DNA of 64,000 bases from Kistimonas sp964291485 (lineage in GTDB: Bacteria; Pseudomonadota; Gammaproteobacteria; Pseudomonadales; Endozoicomonadaceae): contig OZ220224.1 of assembly GCA_964291485.2 (NCBI GenBank), positions 62,001-126,000 on the forward strand, written 5' to 3'. A program made the position numbers and the translations under genes. This document shows positions 52,186 to 62,085 of the stretch, piece by piece. The notes under the pieces are model-generated. The model did no database searches and had not been told where the DNA came from. It saw only the letters and a program-made list of their open reading frames with translations. Each line of letters opens with the position of its first letter. Within the stretch, counting starts at the first letter, position 1.

Positions 52186-54309
52186 TCAGGCTTCGCGCCG
52201 ACGTGAAATGGAAGTAACCCCGCGAATTGTGCGTAATCGCCGGATGACCTGGGCCAGGTGCACCCGGTCTTTCACCTTGATCAGGAGTTGTGCAAGGCTC
52301 AGGCGAGCGTCTTTTTCCTCGACGCTGATTTTCTCAATGCTGGCAGCAGCGGCAGTTACCGTGGTGGCGAGGGAGGCAATCATGCCCTGTAACTGCTCGA
52401 AGGCGACTTCCAGGTCGACATAGAATTCGCCATGGACATTCTTGTCCCAATCCACTTCCAGTATTTTTTCCGGATTATGGCGAATTTCAGTGATGTTTCG
52501 ACAGGAGTCGGTGTGAATAACCAGGCCTCGTCCGGAGCTGACATGGCCCACAACCGGGTCCCCGGGAATGGGATGGCAGCATTTGGCAAAGCTGATTACC
52601 ATGCCTTCGGTGCCGCGGATGGTCAGGGGTTTCTCCGGATTGGACAGATCTACCTGGTGCGCGATGGATTCGTGGGTATCTGCCAGATGCCGGGCCACTA
52701 GGTAAGCCATACGGTTGCCCAGGCCAATGTCTTCCAGCAGATCATCCAGTTTGTCGAAGCCGGTATGCTCCAGGGTTCGGCTAATATCGGTTTTCTCCAA
52801 CTCCTCCAGCCTGATGCCCATCGGCGTGAGTACCTTGCTGAGCAGGCGGCGGCCCAGGGCAATGGATTCCGTACGTTTCTGGTTTTTCAGATAATGACGG
52901 ATATTGGAGCGGGCCTTACTGGTGGTAACAAAATTCAGCCAGGCTGCATTGGGGCGAGCGCCGGGAGCCGTGATGATTTCCACCGTTTGGCCGCTTTCCA
53001 GCGGCTGGCTCAGGGAGGCCAGTTTGCGGTCGATCCGGCAGGCCACACATCTACTGCCGATATCGGTGTGGACGGCATAGGCAAAATCGACCGGCGTAGC
53101 CCCCCTTGGAAGTTCTAAAATGTCGCCTTGTGGAGAGAAAACGTAGGTATCGTCAGGGAAAAGGTCGACTTTGACGTTTTCGATGAATTCGAGTGAATCG
53201 CCCGCCTTCTGCTGAAGTTCCAGCAGGTTCTGTAACCAGACGCGGGTACGATCACGTGAGCCTAGCAGTGCTTCATCGCCTGTTTTGTAAAGCCAGTGCG
53301 CGGCAATGCCATTATTGGCCATATCTTCCATTTCCTGGGTGCGGATCTGGACTTCGACAGGAATACCGTGCAAACCAAACAGCGTGGTGTGGAGTGACTG
53401 GTAACCATTGGCTTTGGGGATGGCGATGTAATCTTTGAATCGGCCCGGGATCGGCTTGAACAGGTTATGCACCAGGCCAAGGCAGCGATAACAGCTGTCA
53501 ATGCTGTCAACGATAATGCGAATACCGAAGACATCCATGATCTCGCTGAAGGATTTACGCTGTACTTTCATCTTCTTGTAGATGCTGTACAGATGCTTTT
53601 CACGGCCCATGACGCGGCCGTTCAATCCCTGCTTTTCAAGTCTGTTCGTGATCGATTCGACAACTTTAGTGACAATTTCTGATCGATTTCCCCGTGCGTT
53701 ACGCACCGCATGGGTGAGCATATTCGAGCGCATGGGGTGCATGGCGGCAAAGCCGAGATCCTCGAACTCGATACGCATCTGGTGCATACCAAGGCGCTGG
53801 GAGATCGGCGCATAAATATCGAGGGTTTCTTTGGCGATACGGCGACGCTTCTCAGGCCGCAATACACCCAGGGTACGCATGTTATGCAGGCGGTCTGCCA
53901 GCTTGACCAGGATGACGCGGATGTCCCGGGCCATGGCAAGCGCCATTTTCTGGAAGTTTTCCGCCTGTGCCAGGGTCTTGTCTTCAAACTGCATATGGGT
54001 CAGTTTGCTGACACCGTCGACGATCTCGGCGACAACGTCGCCGAACTGGTCGTGAATAGCGTCTTTTCCGATTCCCGTGTCTTCAATGACATCGTGCAGC
54101 ATGGCGGCCATAAGGCTCTGATGATCCATGTGCATGTCAGCCAGAATGCCGGCGACTTCCAGGGGGTGGGTGACATACGGCTCGCCGGAACGGCGCTTCT
54201 GACCGTCGTGGGCCTGTTCCGCGTAGTAATAGGCACGTTTGACCAGGTTGATCTGGTCCGTGTTCAGATAGGCTTTGAGACGATGGGCAAGACTGTCAAT
54301 GGTCGGCAA
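52186..54309 (-). CDS. spoT: Bifunctional (p)ppGpp synthetase/hydrolase SpoT
   Basis: A 707-residue Rel/Spo protein. The HD hydrolase domain is intact (VTHPLEVAGILADMHMD, MLHDVIEDTGI). The synthetase domain contains IFGIRIIVDSIDSCYRCLGLVHN and IAIPKANGYQSLHTT. TGS (about 385-450) and ACT (C-terminal, about 630-707) regulatory domains follow. It sets ppGpp levels during stress and starvation. The gene lies downstream of gmk and rpoZ on the same strand, the usual order. Confidence 0.96.
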   Translation of the reverse strand: MPTIDSLAHRLKAYLNTDQINLVKRAYYYAEQAHDGQKRRSGEPYVTHPLEVAGILADMHMDHQSLMAAMLHDVIEDTGIGKDAIHDQFGDVVAEIVDGVSKLTHMQFEDKTLAQAENFQKMALAMARDIRVILVKLADRLHNMRTLGVLRPEKRRRIAKETLDIYAPISQRLGMHQMRIEFEDLGFAAMHPMRSNMLTHAVRNARGNRSEIVTKVVESITNRLEKQGLNGRVMGREKHLYSIYKKMKVQRKSFSEIMDVFGIRIIVDSIDSCYRCLGLVHNLFKPIPGRFKDYIAIPKANGYQSLHTTLFGLHGIPVEVQIRTQEMEDMANNGIAAHWLYKTGDEALLGSRDRTRVWLQNLLELQQKAGDSLEFIENVKVDLFPDDTYVFSPQGDILELPRGATPVDFAYAVHTDIGSRCVACRIDRKLASLSQPLESGQTVEIITAPGARPNAAWLNFVTTSKARSNIRHYLKNQKRTESIALGRRLLSKVLTPMGIRLEELEKTDISRTLEHTGFDKLDDLLEDIGLGNRMAYLVARHLADTHESIAHQVDLSNPEKPLTIRGTEGMVISFAKCCHPIPGDPVVGHVSSGRGLVIHTDSCRNITEIRHNPEKILEVDWDKNVHGEFYVDLEVAFEQLQGMIASLATTVTAAAASIEKISVEEKDARLSLAQLLIKVKDRVHLAQVIRRLRTIRGVTSISRRREA

Positions 54310-54549
54310 TGCCCGCCTCCTTTGGCTACAGGCTTCTGGGTCGCTGAACGGTATGCACGGTACCGGTTAACGGTTGCAGCAGTAATGTCATCTGTTGGGT
54401 ACGGCTACAGAGGTCTGCTGATTGGAGCCGTCCGCTCCCCGGTATCGCGATTACTGCATGTTCAGCTGCTGACGACACAACAGGCCGCCGTCAGTTTGGT
54501 TCAGTAGAAGCCTGATCAGGGAGCGGTCATAACCACCAGTCAGGAGTAT

Positions 54550-54795
54550 TTACTCAAGACCGAGAAACAGTGCTGCTTCGTCGTCGTCCTGCTCTTCCTT
54601 GTCGAGTGCCTTGGGGTCAACGACGCCTTCCGCGATTTCGCGCAGGGCCATGACGGTGGGCTTGTCGTTTTCCCAGGGCAGTTTGGGATCCTTGCCGCCG
54701 ATAGTCAGCTGACGGGCGCGCTTGGAAGCGGCCATAACAAGCTCAAAGCGGTTATCGACGTTTTCGAGGCAGTCTTCTACGGTTACTCGGGCCAC
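54550..54795 (-). CDS. rpoZ: RNA polymerase omega subunit
   Basis: An 81-residue omega subunit: MARVTVEDCLENVDNRFELVMAASKRARQL at the start, and a terminal acidic tail (EEQDDDEAALFLGLE). It helps assemble RNA polymerase and is a binding site for ppGpp, a fitting neighbour for spoT. A 240-bp gap lies between it and spoT. Confidence 0.95.
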   Translation of the reverse strand: MARVTVEDCLENVDNRFELVMAASKRARQLTIGGKDPKLPWENDKPTVMALREIAEGVVDPKALDKEEQDDDEAALFLGLE

Positions 54796-54877
54796 GTTAT
54801 GCTCCGGTCTATGATCAGGCTGGAACTAACCAGCATTAATGAGTGTGTAAAGAGTGATTTTACTGGTTCACAGCAGA

Positions 54878-55492
54878 TTATGACAATAGCTCACGCAGTA
54901 GTGCTTGCCGATATGCCTGCTGGAATGGCATGGCCAGGCGTTGGGCCCGGACGATGGCTTTCAGATCAAACAGTGCATCGTCAAACTGGTCGTTGATGAT
55001 CAGGTAATCAAACTCGCCATAATGTGACATTTCGTTGACGGCAAGGTTCATCCGTTTTTCGATCACGCTGTCGTCATCGGTCTTGCGTCCGACCAGACGC
55101 TCGTGCAGGGCCTGCTTAGAAGGGGGAATGATAAACAGGCTGACGGCATCGGGCATCAGGCGGCGAACCTGCTGGGCGCCCTGCCAGTCAATTTCCAGAA
55201 TGACATCCTTGCCCTGATTTAGCTGCTCCTCAACCCAGACTTGCGAGGTGCCGTAAAAGTTGCCAAAGACTTCGGCATGTTCGAGAAAGGCATTCTGGTC
55301 AATCATCGCCTTGAATTCATCGACAGAGGTGAAGTGGTAGTTAACACCGTCAACTTCGCCGGGACGCATGGCCCGGGTGGTATGGGAAACGGATACGCAG
55401 ATATGCGAGGTCGATTCCACCAGTGCCGCTACCAGACTGGTTTTCCCTGCGCCGGAGGGGGCTGCGATAATGTAAAGCGTGCCTTTGCTCAT
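54878..55492 (-). CDS. gmk: Guanylate kinase
   Basis: A 204-residue guanylate kinase. The P-loop is IIAAPSGAGKTSLVAAL. The GMP-binding part has SVSHTTRAMRPGEVDGVNYHF, and DVILEIDWQGAQQVR carries the conserved lid residues. It makes GDP from GMP and ATP, supplying precursor for GTP and for ppGpp. It precedes rpoZ by 82 bp in the gmk-rpoZ-spoT order. Confidence 0.96.
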   Translation of the reverse strand: MSKGTLYIIAAPSGAGKTSLVAALVESTSHICVSVSHTTRAMRPGEVDGVNYHFTSVDEFKAMIDQNAFLEHAEVFGNFYGTSQVWVEEQLNQGKDVILEIDWQGAQQVRRLMPDAVSLFIIPPSKQALHERLVGRKTDDDSVIEKRMNLAVNEMSHYGEFDYLIINDQFDDALFDLKAIVRAQRLAMPFQQAYRQALLRELLS

Positions 55493-55715
55493 GCCTGTAC
55501 AAAAAACCTGTTTACTATCTGTTTAAGGTTAGCTCCGTGATGACGGCTCTGCCTGCATCACAGGATATTTCTTGTCAGATTTGCCCTGTTGATAACATGT
55601 TCGTACATTGACCTGAACTCCTGGAATAAAGGTATTTCAGGCCTGTTGATAAGTTATTGGCAAACCTGTGGGTAATGTGTTCAAGTTTCTTTTTTGTTTC
55701 TATAACACACTGTTT

Positions 55716-56582
55716 TTATTCAATATTCTGAACCTGTTCGCGCATCTGCTCGATGAGGACTTTCAGGTTGACTGCAGACTGCGTCGTGCCAGCGTCAATC
55801 GCCTTAGATGACAGAGTATTGGCTTCCCTGTTCAGTTCCTGCATCAGGAAGTCCAGGCGACGGCCAATAGCGCCACTATCGCTATTGAGAACCCGGCGAA
55901 CTTCGGTGACATGGGTGGTCAGGCGATCCAGTTCCTCATCGACATCGGCTTTTTGCGCCAGGAAGACCAGCTCCTGCTCCAGTCGATTCGGGTCGGTTTC
56001 CACCCGTGCATCTTCAAGACGCTGAATGATTTTTTCGCGTTGGGCCTGGAGCAGAGCCGGCATTTGCTGGCGGACTTTACCCGCTTCTTCTTCCACGCTG
56101 TCAATTCGCTGCAGTATGAATTGCTTGAGTTCTGCCCCCTCGCGAGCACGGGTTTCGCGGATCTGGTCCAGTGCCTGCTCGAAGGCCTGCAATGCATTTA
56201 GCTGGATTTCCTTGATGTCGGTTTCGTCCTGCTTGAGAACGCCAGGCCAGCGCAGGACATCCATGGGGCTGGTTTTGGCGATGCGGTCAATATGTTGCTT
56301 GATCTGCTCCAGGGCGGTATTCAGGTCAGCCAGTACCGCGGTATTCAGGCTCAGTGACTGGGCGTTATCCAGCGGCATCACCCGCAGACTGCATTCGACT
56401 TTACCGCGATTCAGGTTGCGACGCAGCATTTCCCTGAGGCGTGACTCAATTTCCCGCATGGTTTCAGGCAGTCGGAAATGGGGCTCCAGATAACGATGAT
56501 TCACGGAGCGAATTTCCCATACGAGACTGCCCCATTCATGGCTGGTTTCAACCCGGGCGAAGGCGGTCATGCTTGCGGTCAT
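55716..56582 (-). CDS. yicC: YicC family endoribonuclease-like protein
   Basis: A 288-residue protein from ATG 56582 (AGG five bases upstream). It opens MTASMTAFAR with GSLVWEIRSVNHRYLE, the YicC signature, and ends with the DUF1732 part (GRRLDFLMQELNREANTLSSKA). E. coli YicC is an oligomeric endoribonuclease acting with stress-related sRNAs. It is divergent from rph. Confidence 0.92.
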   Translation of the reverse strand: MTASMTAFARVETSHEWGSLVWEIRSVNHRYLEPHFRLPETMREIESRLREMLRRNLNRGKVECSLRVMPLDNAQSLSLNTAVLADLNTALEQIKQHIDRIAKTSPMDVLRWPGVLKQDETDIKEIQLNALQAFEQALDQIRETRAREGAELKQFILQRIDSVEEEAGKVRQQMPALLQAQREKIIQRLEDARVETDPNRLEQELVFLAQKADVDEELDRLTTHVTEVRRVLNSDSGAIGRRLDFLMQELNREANTLSSKAIDAGTTQSAVNLKVLIEQMREQVQNIE

Positions 56583-56790
56583 TGGCCTGTATCTCATGCT
56601 ATCCAGACGGGAGTGCCTGCCGGAGCCGGTGAAACCGGCCAGTCTTCAGCCATTCTGAAGGAGGGCAAAAGCAGTCGGATGCCTGGCGGTGAATAAAACC
56701 TGTAATTCTAAACTGGATGAGGCAACGGTGATAGTTGGGACATCCCGTGGCGTCGTAATGAACGGATTCTGCTTCGAGGTGGATGTTCGT

Positions 56791-56796
56791 TATAAT
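56791..56796 (+). promoter_or_regulatory. Candidate -10 box of the rph promoter
   Basis: A consensus TATAAT lies 46 bp before the rph ATG. A -35 box with good score is not evident at 16-18 bp spacing, so confidence is modest. Confidence 0.45.
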
Positions 56797-56842
56797 CCGT
56801 CCACTGTATTTTTCATACGCTGTTTAAGCAGGTAGACAAGTT

Positions 56843-57562
56843 ATGCGTCCAAGTGGAAGAGCGGCAGATCAGTTGCGTGATATTCGGATTACCCGGGGCT
56901 ATACCAAGCATGCCGAGGGTTCCGTGCTGGTGGAGTTTGGGGATACCAAGGTGATCTGCACCGCCAGTCTTGAGCGCAGTGTGCCGCGCTGGTTGAAAGG
57001 CATGGGGCAGGGCTGGGTGACGGCAGAATATGGCATGCTGCCGCGGGCCACTGGCGACCGGACCGGGCGTGAAGCGGCCCGCGGCCGTCAGGGCGGACGC
57101 ACCCTGGAAATTCAGCGTCTGATTGGTCGTTCACTGCGTGCTGCAGTCGATCTGAAGATGCTGGGTGATAACACAATCACTATCGATTGTGACGTGATTC
57201 AGGCGGATGGCGGCACTCGTACGGCATCCATTACCGGTGGTTGTGTGGCGTTGGTAGACTGCATCCGGCATATGCAGCGCAATAAACTGATCCGTAACGA
57301 TCCCTTTAAGCAGCTGATTGGTTCAATTTCTGTGGGGATGTACAACGGGAATCCGGTGCTGGATCTGGATTACCCTGAGGATTCCAACGCTGAAACGGAC
57401 ATGAATGTGGTCATGACCGAGAAAGGTGGTTTTATCGAGATTCAGGGAACAGCCGAAGGTGAGCCATTCGATCAGGCCCAGATGGATGCCATGATGCAGC
57501 TGGCGAAGCAGGGTATTGATGAAATTCTGACCATCCAGCGCCAGGCGCTGGAAGCACCCTGA
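56843..57562 (+). CDS. rph: RNase PH
   Basis: A 239-residue RNase PH. It trims the 3' ends of tRNA precursors phosphorolytically. Conserved segments: MRPSGRAADQLRDI, EYGMLPRATGDRTGREAARGRQGGRT (phosphate and RNA binding) and DCDVIQADGGTRTASITGG. Full length, with no sign of the E. coli K-12 frameshift. It ends at a strong terminator and is convergent with crc. Confidence 0.96.
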   Translation: MRPSGRAADQLRDIRITRGYTKHAEGSVLVEFGDTKVICTASLERSVPRWLKGMGQGWVTAEYGMLPRATGDRTGREAARGRQGGRTLEIQRLIGRSLRAAVDLKMLGDNTITIDCDVIQADGGTRTASITGGCVALVDCIRHMQRNKLIRNDPFKQLIGSISVGMYNGNPVLDLDYPEDSNAETDMNVVMTEKGGFIEIQGTAEGEPFDQAQMDAMMQLAKQGIDEILTIQRQALEAP

Positions 57563-57583
57563 TTTGGTGAAAATGCCCAGTTA

Positions 57584-57614
57584 ATAAAAAGCCCGGTTAA
57601 GCCGGGCTTTTTAT
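57584..57614. terminator. Bidirectional terminator between rph and crc
   Basis: AAAAAGCCCGG-TTAA-GCCGGGCTTTTT: a GC-rich stem flanked by A5 and T5 on opposite sides, so it can end both convergent transcripts. Confidence 0.9.
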
Positions 57615-57618
57615 CTGA

Positions 57619-58401
57619 TCAGAATGAGAGTTCCCACTCGTAATCGATGATGACGGGGGCGTGTCGGGAAAATGTTTCTCCGTTATAGATGCCGCCATTA
57701 AGAACGCGGTGACGCATGCCGGTTGTGGCCATCTGGTAGTCAAACCGCCAGCCCATGTTCTTTTCCCTGAGTCTGTCATCTTCCCACCAGGTGAACTTGC
57801 CACTTTCGCGATCGACTTCACGATAAGTATCCACATAACCCAGCGGACCGGTGATTTCATCCATCCAGGCCTGCTCTGGTGGCAGGAAGCCGGATGTGGA
57901 CTGGAAATCGCGCCAGTTGGCCACGTCTATCTTGCGGTGGGCGACTTGCCAGGTGCCGCAGATCAGGAATTCCCGGCGCTTGCGCTGCTGTTTGTCCAGA
58001 TAGTGGAGATAATCCTCCATGAACTTGAACTTAATATTCTGGGAGTCGTCATCGGCATTACCTTCCGGTACCAGCAGGCTGGCAATGCTGATCTTGTCAA
58101 AGTCTGCCTGAATGCAGAGTCCCTGACTGTCGGCGACCGGGAAGCCGAGCCCGGTGATGATGGCTTTTGGTGGAACGCGGGAATAAAGTGCTACACCACC
58201 TTTTTCCTTCTCAGGATCATAGCCTTCAAAGAAATAGCTAAAATACTCATCCGGTGTGTAAACCGGGTCGGCCAGTTCGGACTCACTGGCCCTGATGTCC
58301 TGCAGGCAGATAACATCTGCATCCTGGGCAAGAGCCCAGTCGAAAAAACCATTCTCAGTGGCGTTTTTGATACCTTCACAATTGAAGCTGATTATTCTCA
58401 T
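57619..58401 (-). CDS. crc: Catabolite repression control protein Crc
   Basis: A 260-residue protein of the exonuclease III/APE fold. It matches Crc rather than true ExoIII: DVICLQDIRASE, GVALYSRVPPKAIITGLGF and SIASLLVPEG, and the pyrE-crc-rph-yicC order is the same as in Pseudomonas. The ExoIII catalytic Asp/Asn region is replaced here by ICGTWQVAHRKID, as in Crc, which is not a nuclease but co-represses translation with Hfq on mRNAs with A-rich sites. The catalytic signature being degenerate supports Crc. Confidence 0.88.
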   Translation of the reverse strand: MRIISFNCEGIKNATENGFFDWALAQDADVICLQDIRASESELADPVYTPDEYFSYFFEGYDPEKEKGGVALYSRVPPKAIITGLGFPVADSQGLCIQADFDKISIASLLVPEGNADDDSQNIKFKFMEDYLHYLDKQQRKRREFLICGTWQVAHRKIDVANWRDFQSTSGFLPPEQAWMDEITGPLGYVDTYREVDRESGKFTWWEDDRLREKNMGWRFDYQMATTGMRHRVLNGGIYNGETFSRHAPVIIDYEWELSF

Positions 58402-58623
58402 ACCGGGCCCTTAATGCTAGCGGCTATATGATACCGTTTTCTGTTACTGTTACACCACCGTGTAACGTAAGGTAACCGTCAGTTTGGGTTTATGTCATGA
58501 AGGCTTTGATGACGTGTACACCGGCGTCATATTAAGTCTCGGGCGTATTTGCAGATTTGCTCGTATGTTACTGCGGGTGCCGGGTGATAAAATAATGCGC
58601 ATTGATCACTAACGGGATGCACC

Positions 58624-59271
58624 ATGAAAGACTACCAGCGTGAATTTATTCGCTTCGCCATTGAGCACGATGTATTGCGTTTTGGTGAGTTCACCCTGAA
58701 ATCCGGCCGCAAGTCTCCCTATTTTTTTAATGCCGGTTTGTTCAAGACCGGTCTGGCACTGGCCAGGCTGGGTCGCTTTTATGCGCAAGCGCTGGTGGAT
58801 GCCGGTGTTGATTTTGATGTCCTGTTCGGGCCGGCTTACAAGGGCATACCCCTTGCATCGACGACAGCGGTAGCTCTGGCGGATCACCACGATAGGGACG
58901 TGCCCTGGTGCTTTAACCGCAAAGAAGCCAAAGATCATGGCGAAGGTGGTAACCTGGTGGGCGCACCACTGGAAGGCCGTATTGCCATTATTGATGATGT
59001 CATTACAGCGGGTACGGCTATTCGAGAGGTGATGGCAATTATTGATCAAGCCGGTGCAAAGCCAGGTGTGGTTCTGATCGCGCTGGATCGCCAAGAGCGT
59101 GGGCAGGGTGAGTTGTCTGCCATCCAGCAGGTAGAACAGGATTTCAATGTGCCGGTAGCCAGTATTGTGACCTTGCGCCAGGTGCTGGAATTTATTAAAG
59201 AAGATGACAAATTGCAGCAATATGCAGACGCTATCGAAGCGTATCGCAGCCAGTACGGCATTGATGACTGA
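58624..59271 (+). CDS. pyrE: Orotate phosphoribosyltransferase
   Basis: A 215-residue PyrE. The PRPP-binding motif is RIAIIDDVITAGTAIRE. KSGRKSPYFFNAGLF and DVLFGPAYKGIPLA hold the orotate and phosphate contacts, and the flexible loop has NRKEAKDHGEGG. It makes orotidine-5'-phosphate in pyrimidine synthesis. Divergent from crc; a 14-bp gap separates it from the next gene. Confidence 0.96.
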   Translation: MKDYQREFIRFAIEHDVLRFGEFTLKSGRKSPYFFNAGLFKTGLALARLGRFYAQALVDAGVDFDVLFGPAYKGIPLASTTAVALADHHDRDVPWCFNRKEAKDHGEGGNLVGAPLEGRIAIIDDVITAGTAIREVMAIIDQAGAKPGVVLIALDRQERGQGELSAIQQVEQDFNVPVASIVTLRQVLEFIKEDDKLQQYADAIEAYRSQYGIDD

Positions 59272-59285
59272 GTAATAGGCTGACT

Positions 59286-60302
59286 ATGAGCGCAGGCAGG
59301 CAAGCAACACGTAAAACGGAAGCAGGTAATGGATATCGGGCTTTGGGTTTAGGTTGTATTTTCAGCCTTTTCGTGTCTGCTGGTTTGTCTGCGGATATCC
59401 GGTTGTATCGCTATAACGATGAAAATGGCCAGTTGGTGATATCAACCCAGGTGCCCTTACGCTATGCCCGTTCAGGATATGCAATTATTGATAGTAAGGG
59501 AAAAGTGCTTGAGGTTATTGCGCCAGAGCTGACCGGTGATGCGTTACGCGCAAGAGTGCAGCAGCAGTCCCGTGAGCAACAGGCGAAAGTCGCCCGGGAG
59601 CGCAGGGAGCTGGAAGGGCAAGAGCTGCTCAAAATGTATGGCAGTGTCGACGGTGTTGATCGTGCCGAAGCCAGGCAACTGGCTGAAATGGATGCACAGA
59701 TTGCCATTGAGCAGGGCAGCATTCAGCGTCTGCATGTTCAACGTGAGGGTAAGGAAGCCCGTGCTGCAGCCATTGAGCGATCTGGTCAAAAGGTGCCTGA
59801 AAGTGTGTTGCAGGCACTTGCAGGGATTGATGCGCAGGTAGCGCGTCATCAGGGTAAGATTGCCAAAATTGAACAGGAAAAGCGCTTGCTGGCTGGGCGC
59901 TACGGCGAAAAGCGTGAGCTTGTCCGGCAGATGCTGGGAGAAATGACCGGGATTGAGCGTAACCGTGAACTGATCCTGACAGCTGAGGATCTGGTCGGAC
60001 ACTGGCAGCCGGTGAACACTGGAGAAACAGAGGTTAGTTACTGGCATGCCAGGGATGACGGTGCTTTCCTGTTGATGAAAGAGCAGTTGAATCAGGAAGA
60101 GCAATTGCAGGGGCGTTGGTTGCTGGACCGTACGAACCGGATAGTGGTGGTTTACTACCGTCGGGAGCAGCAGTTGAATGACGGTACCCGTCAGTCTTCT
60201 CCGATCGGGCGAGAGGAGCGTTACCAGGTGCTGGACCGGCTGGAGAATGATGACCTGCTGGTCAGGCTGGACGATCAGGTGGTTCAGCTGAGTCGTCAGT
60301 AA
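59286..60302 (+). CDS. Exported coiled-coil protein with DUF4124-like start
   Basis: A 338-residue protein with an N-terminal hydrophobic helix (about 20-36, signal or anchor). The next segment, DIRLYRYNDENGQLVISTQVPLRYARSGYAII, looks like DUF4124, an exported domain with a short strand-turn-strand. A long charged coiled coil follows (about 85-235, SREQQAKVARERRELEGQELLKM...). The C-terminal 100 residues are beta-rich. Function unknown. It is co-directional with pyrE, 14 bp apart, and ends at a terminator. Confidence 0.75.
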   Translation: MSAGRQATRKTEAGNGYRALGLGCIFSLFVSAGLSADIRLYRYNDENGQLVISTQVPLRYARSGYAIIDSKGKVLEVIAPELTGDALRARVQQQSREQQAKVARERRELEGQELLKMYGSVDGVDRAEARQLAEMDAQIAIEQGSIQRLHVQREGKEARAAAIERSGQKVPESVLQALAGIDAQVARHQGKIAKIEQEKRLLAGRYGEKRELVRQMLGEMTGIERNRELILTAEDLVGHWQPVNTGETEVSYWHARDDGAFLLMKEQLNQEEQLQGRWLLDRTNRIVVVYYRREQQLNDGTRQSSPIGREERYQVLDRLENDDLLVRLDDQVVQLSRQ

Positions 60303-60320
60303 TGCTGTGATTTAGCGAGA

Positions 60321-60360
60321 AGGGGCAGCCAGGTCTTATGGATTAGGCTGCCCCTTTTTA
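60321..60360 (+). terminator. Rho-independent terminator
   Basis: GGGGCAGCC pairs with GGCTGCCCC; TTTTTA follows. It ends the pyrE-linked transcript just before the convergent slmA. Confidence 0.85.
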
Positions 60361-60363
60361 GTA

Positions 60364-60978
60364 TTAGCGAAAAATCACCAGGCTCAGGCATTCCCACTGG
60401 TCATTCCAGCTATCGGTTGGCTTGCGCTTGAAGCCGCTGCGGACATACTGGCTGATTCTTCCTTCCGCCGTCGCCAGCAGCAGGTTGGCGGTCTCCTGCT
60501 GGGTCATGCGGGTGCGAAGGCCTTGATGGATTTCAGCATCACGCAATACCTGCCGAAGCTGGGTTTCCAGGCGGTCGAACAGTTGAATAACGCGGAGTCG
60601 CAGTCGCTCCGTTTCACCGGCCAGTGCGTCACCGTTCAGGATGCGGGTCAGGCCCGGGTTCTTCTCGCAGAATGCCAGCAGCAGGGTCAGGAACCTCCGG
60701 CAGCAATCCTGCGCTGACTGCTCTTCCTTGATGATCAGCGTGATACGAGTAAAGATCGCTTCCTCGATAAACTCGATCAAACCCTCAAACATCTTGGCCT
60801 TGCTCGGAAAGTGCCGGTAAAGCGCCGCTTCCGAGACGCCGACTTCCTGTGCCAGACGAGACGTGGTGATACGCTCACCCGGACTGGTCTCCAGCATATG
60901 GGCAAGGGCCTGGAGTATCTGCTCCTTGCGGGATTCCTTGCGAGGCTCTTTACGGGTGGTATTGCGTGCCTTTTCCAT
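60364..60978 (-). CDS. slmA: Nucleoid occlusion factor SlmA
   Basis: A 204-residue TetR-fold protein from ATG 60978. The DNA-binding part is ERITTSRLAQEVGVSEAALYRHFPSK, and EEQSAQDCCRRFLTLLLAFCEKNPGLTRILNGDALAGE with the terminal SFKRKP-type region matches SlmA. It blocks FtsZ assembly over the chromosome by binding palindromic SBS sites. It follows argB by 20 bp on the same strand, as in many gammaproteobacteria. Confidence 0.9.
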   Translation of the reverse strand: MEKARNTTRKEPRKESRKEQILQALAHMLETSPGERITTSRLAQEVGVSEAALYRHFPSKAKMFEGLIEFIEEAIFTRITLIIKEEQSAQDCCRRFLTLLLAFCEKNPGLTRILNGDALAGETERLRLRVIQLFDRLETQLRQVLRDAEIHQGLRTRMTQQETANLLLATAEGRISQYVRSGFKRKPTDSWNDQWECLSLVIFR

Positions 60979-60998
60979 TGGGTATGCGATCTTGAGCG

Positions 60999-61952
60999 TT
61001 ATTCGACAGATACACAGCACTCATCAGCAAACCGTGATGATTGCGGTATCTCCTCGTGGTGGTTGGTAATCAGGCTGCCGACGCCGCGTTCGGTAAAGAT
61101 TTCCAGCAGTACGGCATGTTTGACGCGGCCATCTATGATGTGTGCGCTGCGGGCCCCATTGTTAACGGCATCCAGGGCGCAGCGAATCTTGGGCAGCATG
61201 CCGCCATGAATGGTGCCATCGGCAATCAGGCTGTTGACACGGTTGACTGTCAGTCCGGTCAGCAATTCGCCCTGTTGATCCAGTACGCCTGGGGTGTTGG
61301 TCAAGAGAACCAGCTTTTCCGCATTCAGGACTTCAGCCACTTTGCCTGCGACGAGGTCGGCGTTGATGTTATAGGATTTTCCTTGTTGATCAACGCCAAT
61401 CGGTGCAATAACCGGAATGAAGTCTGAATTTTCCAGCATCTGAATAATATCGGTATTGATGGCTTCCACTTCGCCAACAAGGCCGATATCGATGATTTCC
61501 CGCGCCTGCATTTCCGGTGTCTGCCGATGGATCTTCAGCTGCCGGGCTTTGATGAAATCCCCATCCTTACCGGTCAGGCCGATGGCCTTGCCGCCATTAC
61601 GGTTGATCAGGCTGACAATTTCCTTGTTAACCAGACCGCCGAGAACCATCTGGACGACGTCCATGGTTTCGCTGTCAGTCACGCGCATGCCGTCGACAAA
61701 GCGGGACTGAATATTAAGTCGCTTGAGCAGGTCACCGATCTGAGGCCCGCCGCCATGCACAACGACCGGGTTAATGCCAATGGCTTTCAAGAGGACAATA
61801 TCCCGCGCGAAACCGTTTTGAAGGGCTTCGTTCTCCATGGCGTTACCGCCATATTTGATCACAAAGGTCTTGCCGGCAAAACGCTGCAGGTAGGGCAGGG
61901 CTTCCGTCAGTACGCTGGCGATCTGGATAGTGCTGTCCTCGGTGTGGCTCAT
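60999..61952 (-). CDS. argB: N-acetylglutamate kinase
   Basis: A 317-residue ArgB. It phosphorylates N-acetylglutamate, the second step of arginine synthesis. Signature segments: KTFVIKYGGNAMENEAL, PVVVHGGGPQIGDLL and NINADLVAGKVAEVLNAEKLVLLTNTPGV. It is the longer form with an N-terminal helix, usually arginine-regulated. Confidence 0.96.
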   Translation of the reverse strand: MSHTEDSTIQIASVLTEALPYLQRFAGKTFVIKYGGNAMENEALQNGFARDIVLLKAIGINPVVVHGGGPQIGDLLKRLNIQSRFVDGMRVTDSETMDVVQMVLGGLVNKEIVSLINRNGGKAIGLTGKDGDFIKARQLKIHRQTPEMQAREIIDIGLVGEVEAINTDIIQMLENSDFIPVIAPIGVDQQGKSYNINADLVAGKVAEVLNAEKLVLLTNTPGVLDQQGELLTGLTVNRVNSLIADGTIHGGMLPKIRCALDAVNNGARSAHIIDGRVKHAVLLEIFTERGVGSLITNHHEEIPQSSRFADECCVSVE

Positions 61953-62085
61953 AAGGTCTTCCCGGTGGTCATGACTGTTAGTAGCGCGTTCAATGCGGCT
62001 GACTGTCAGCGGCAGCGTGAACTATAGCGCTTGTTTTATGTGCATCCCTGCCAGGTGCATCAGAAAACAGACCATGCCTGTAGTC

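Noticed and set aside
53710..54507. 265-codon plus-strand frame opposite spoT
   Set aside because: It is a shadow of the conserved HD and synthetase region of spoT.
57661..58431. 256-codon plus-strand frame opposite crc
   Set aside because: Crc is supported by family signature and synteny; the antisense frame has no motif.
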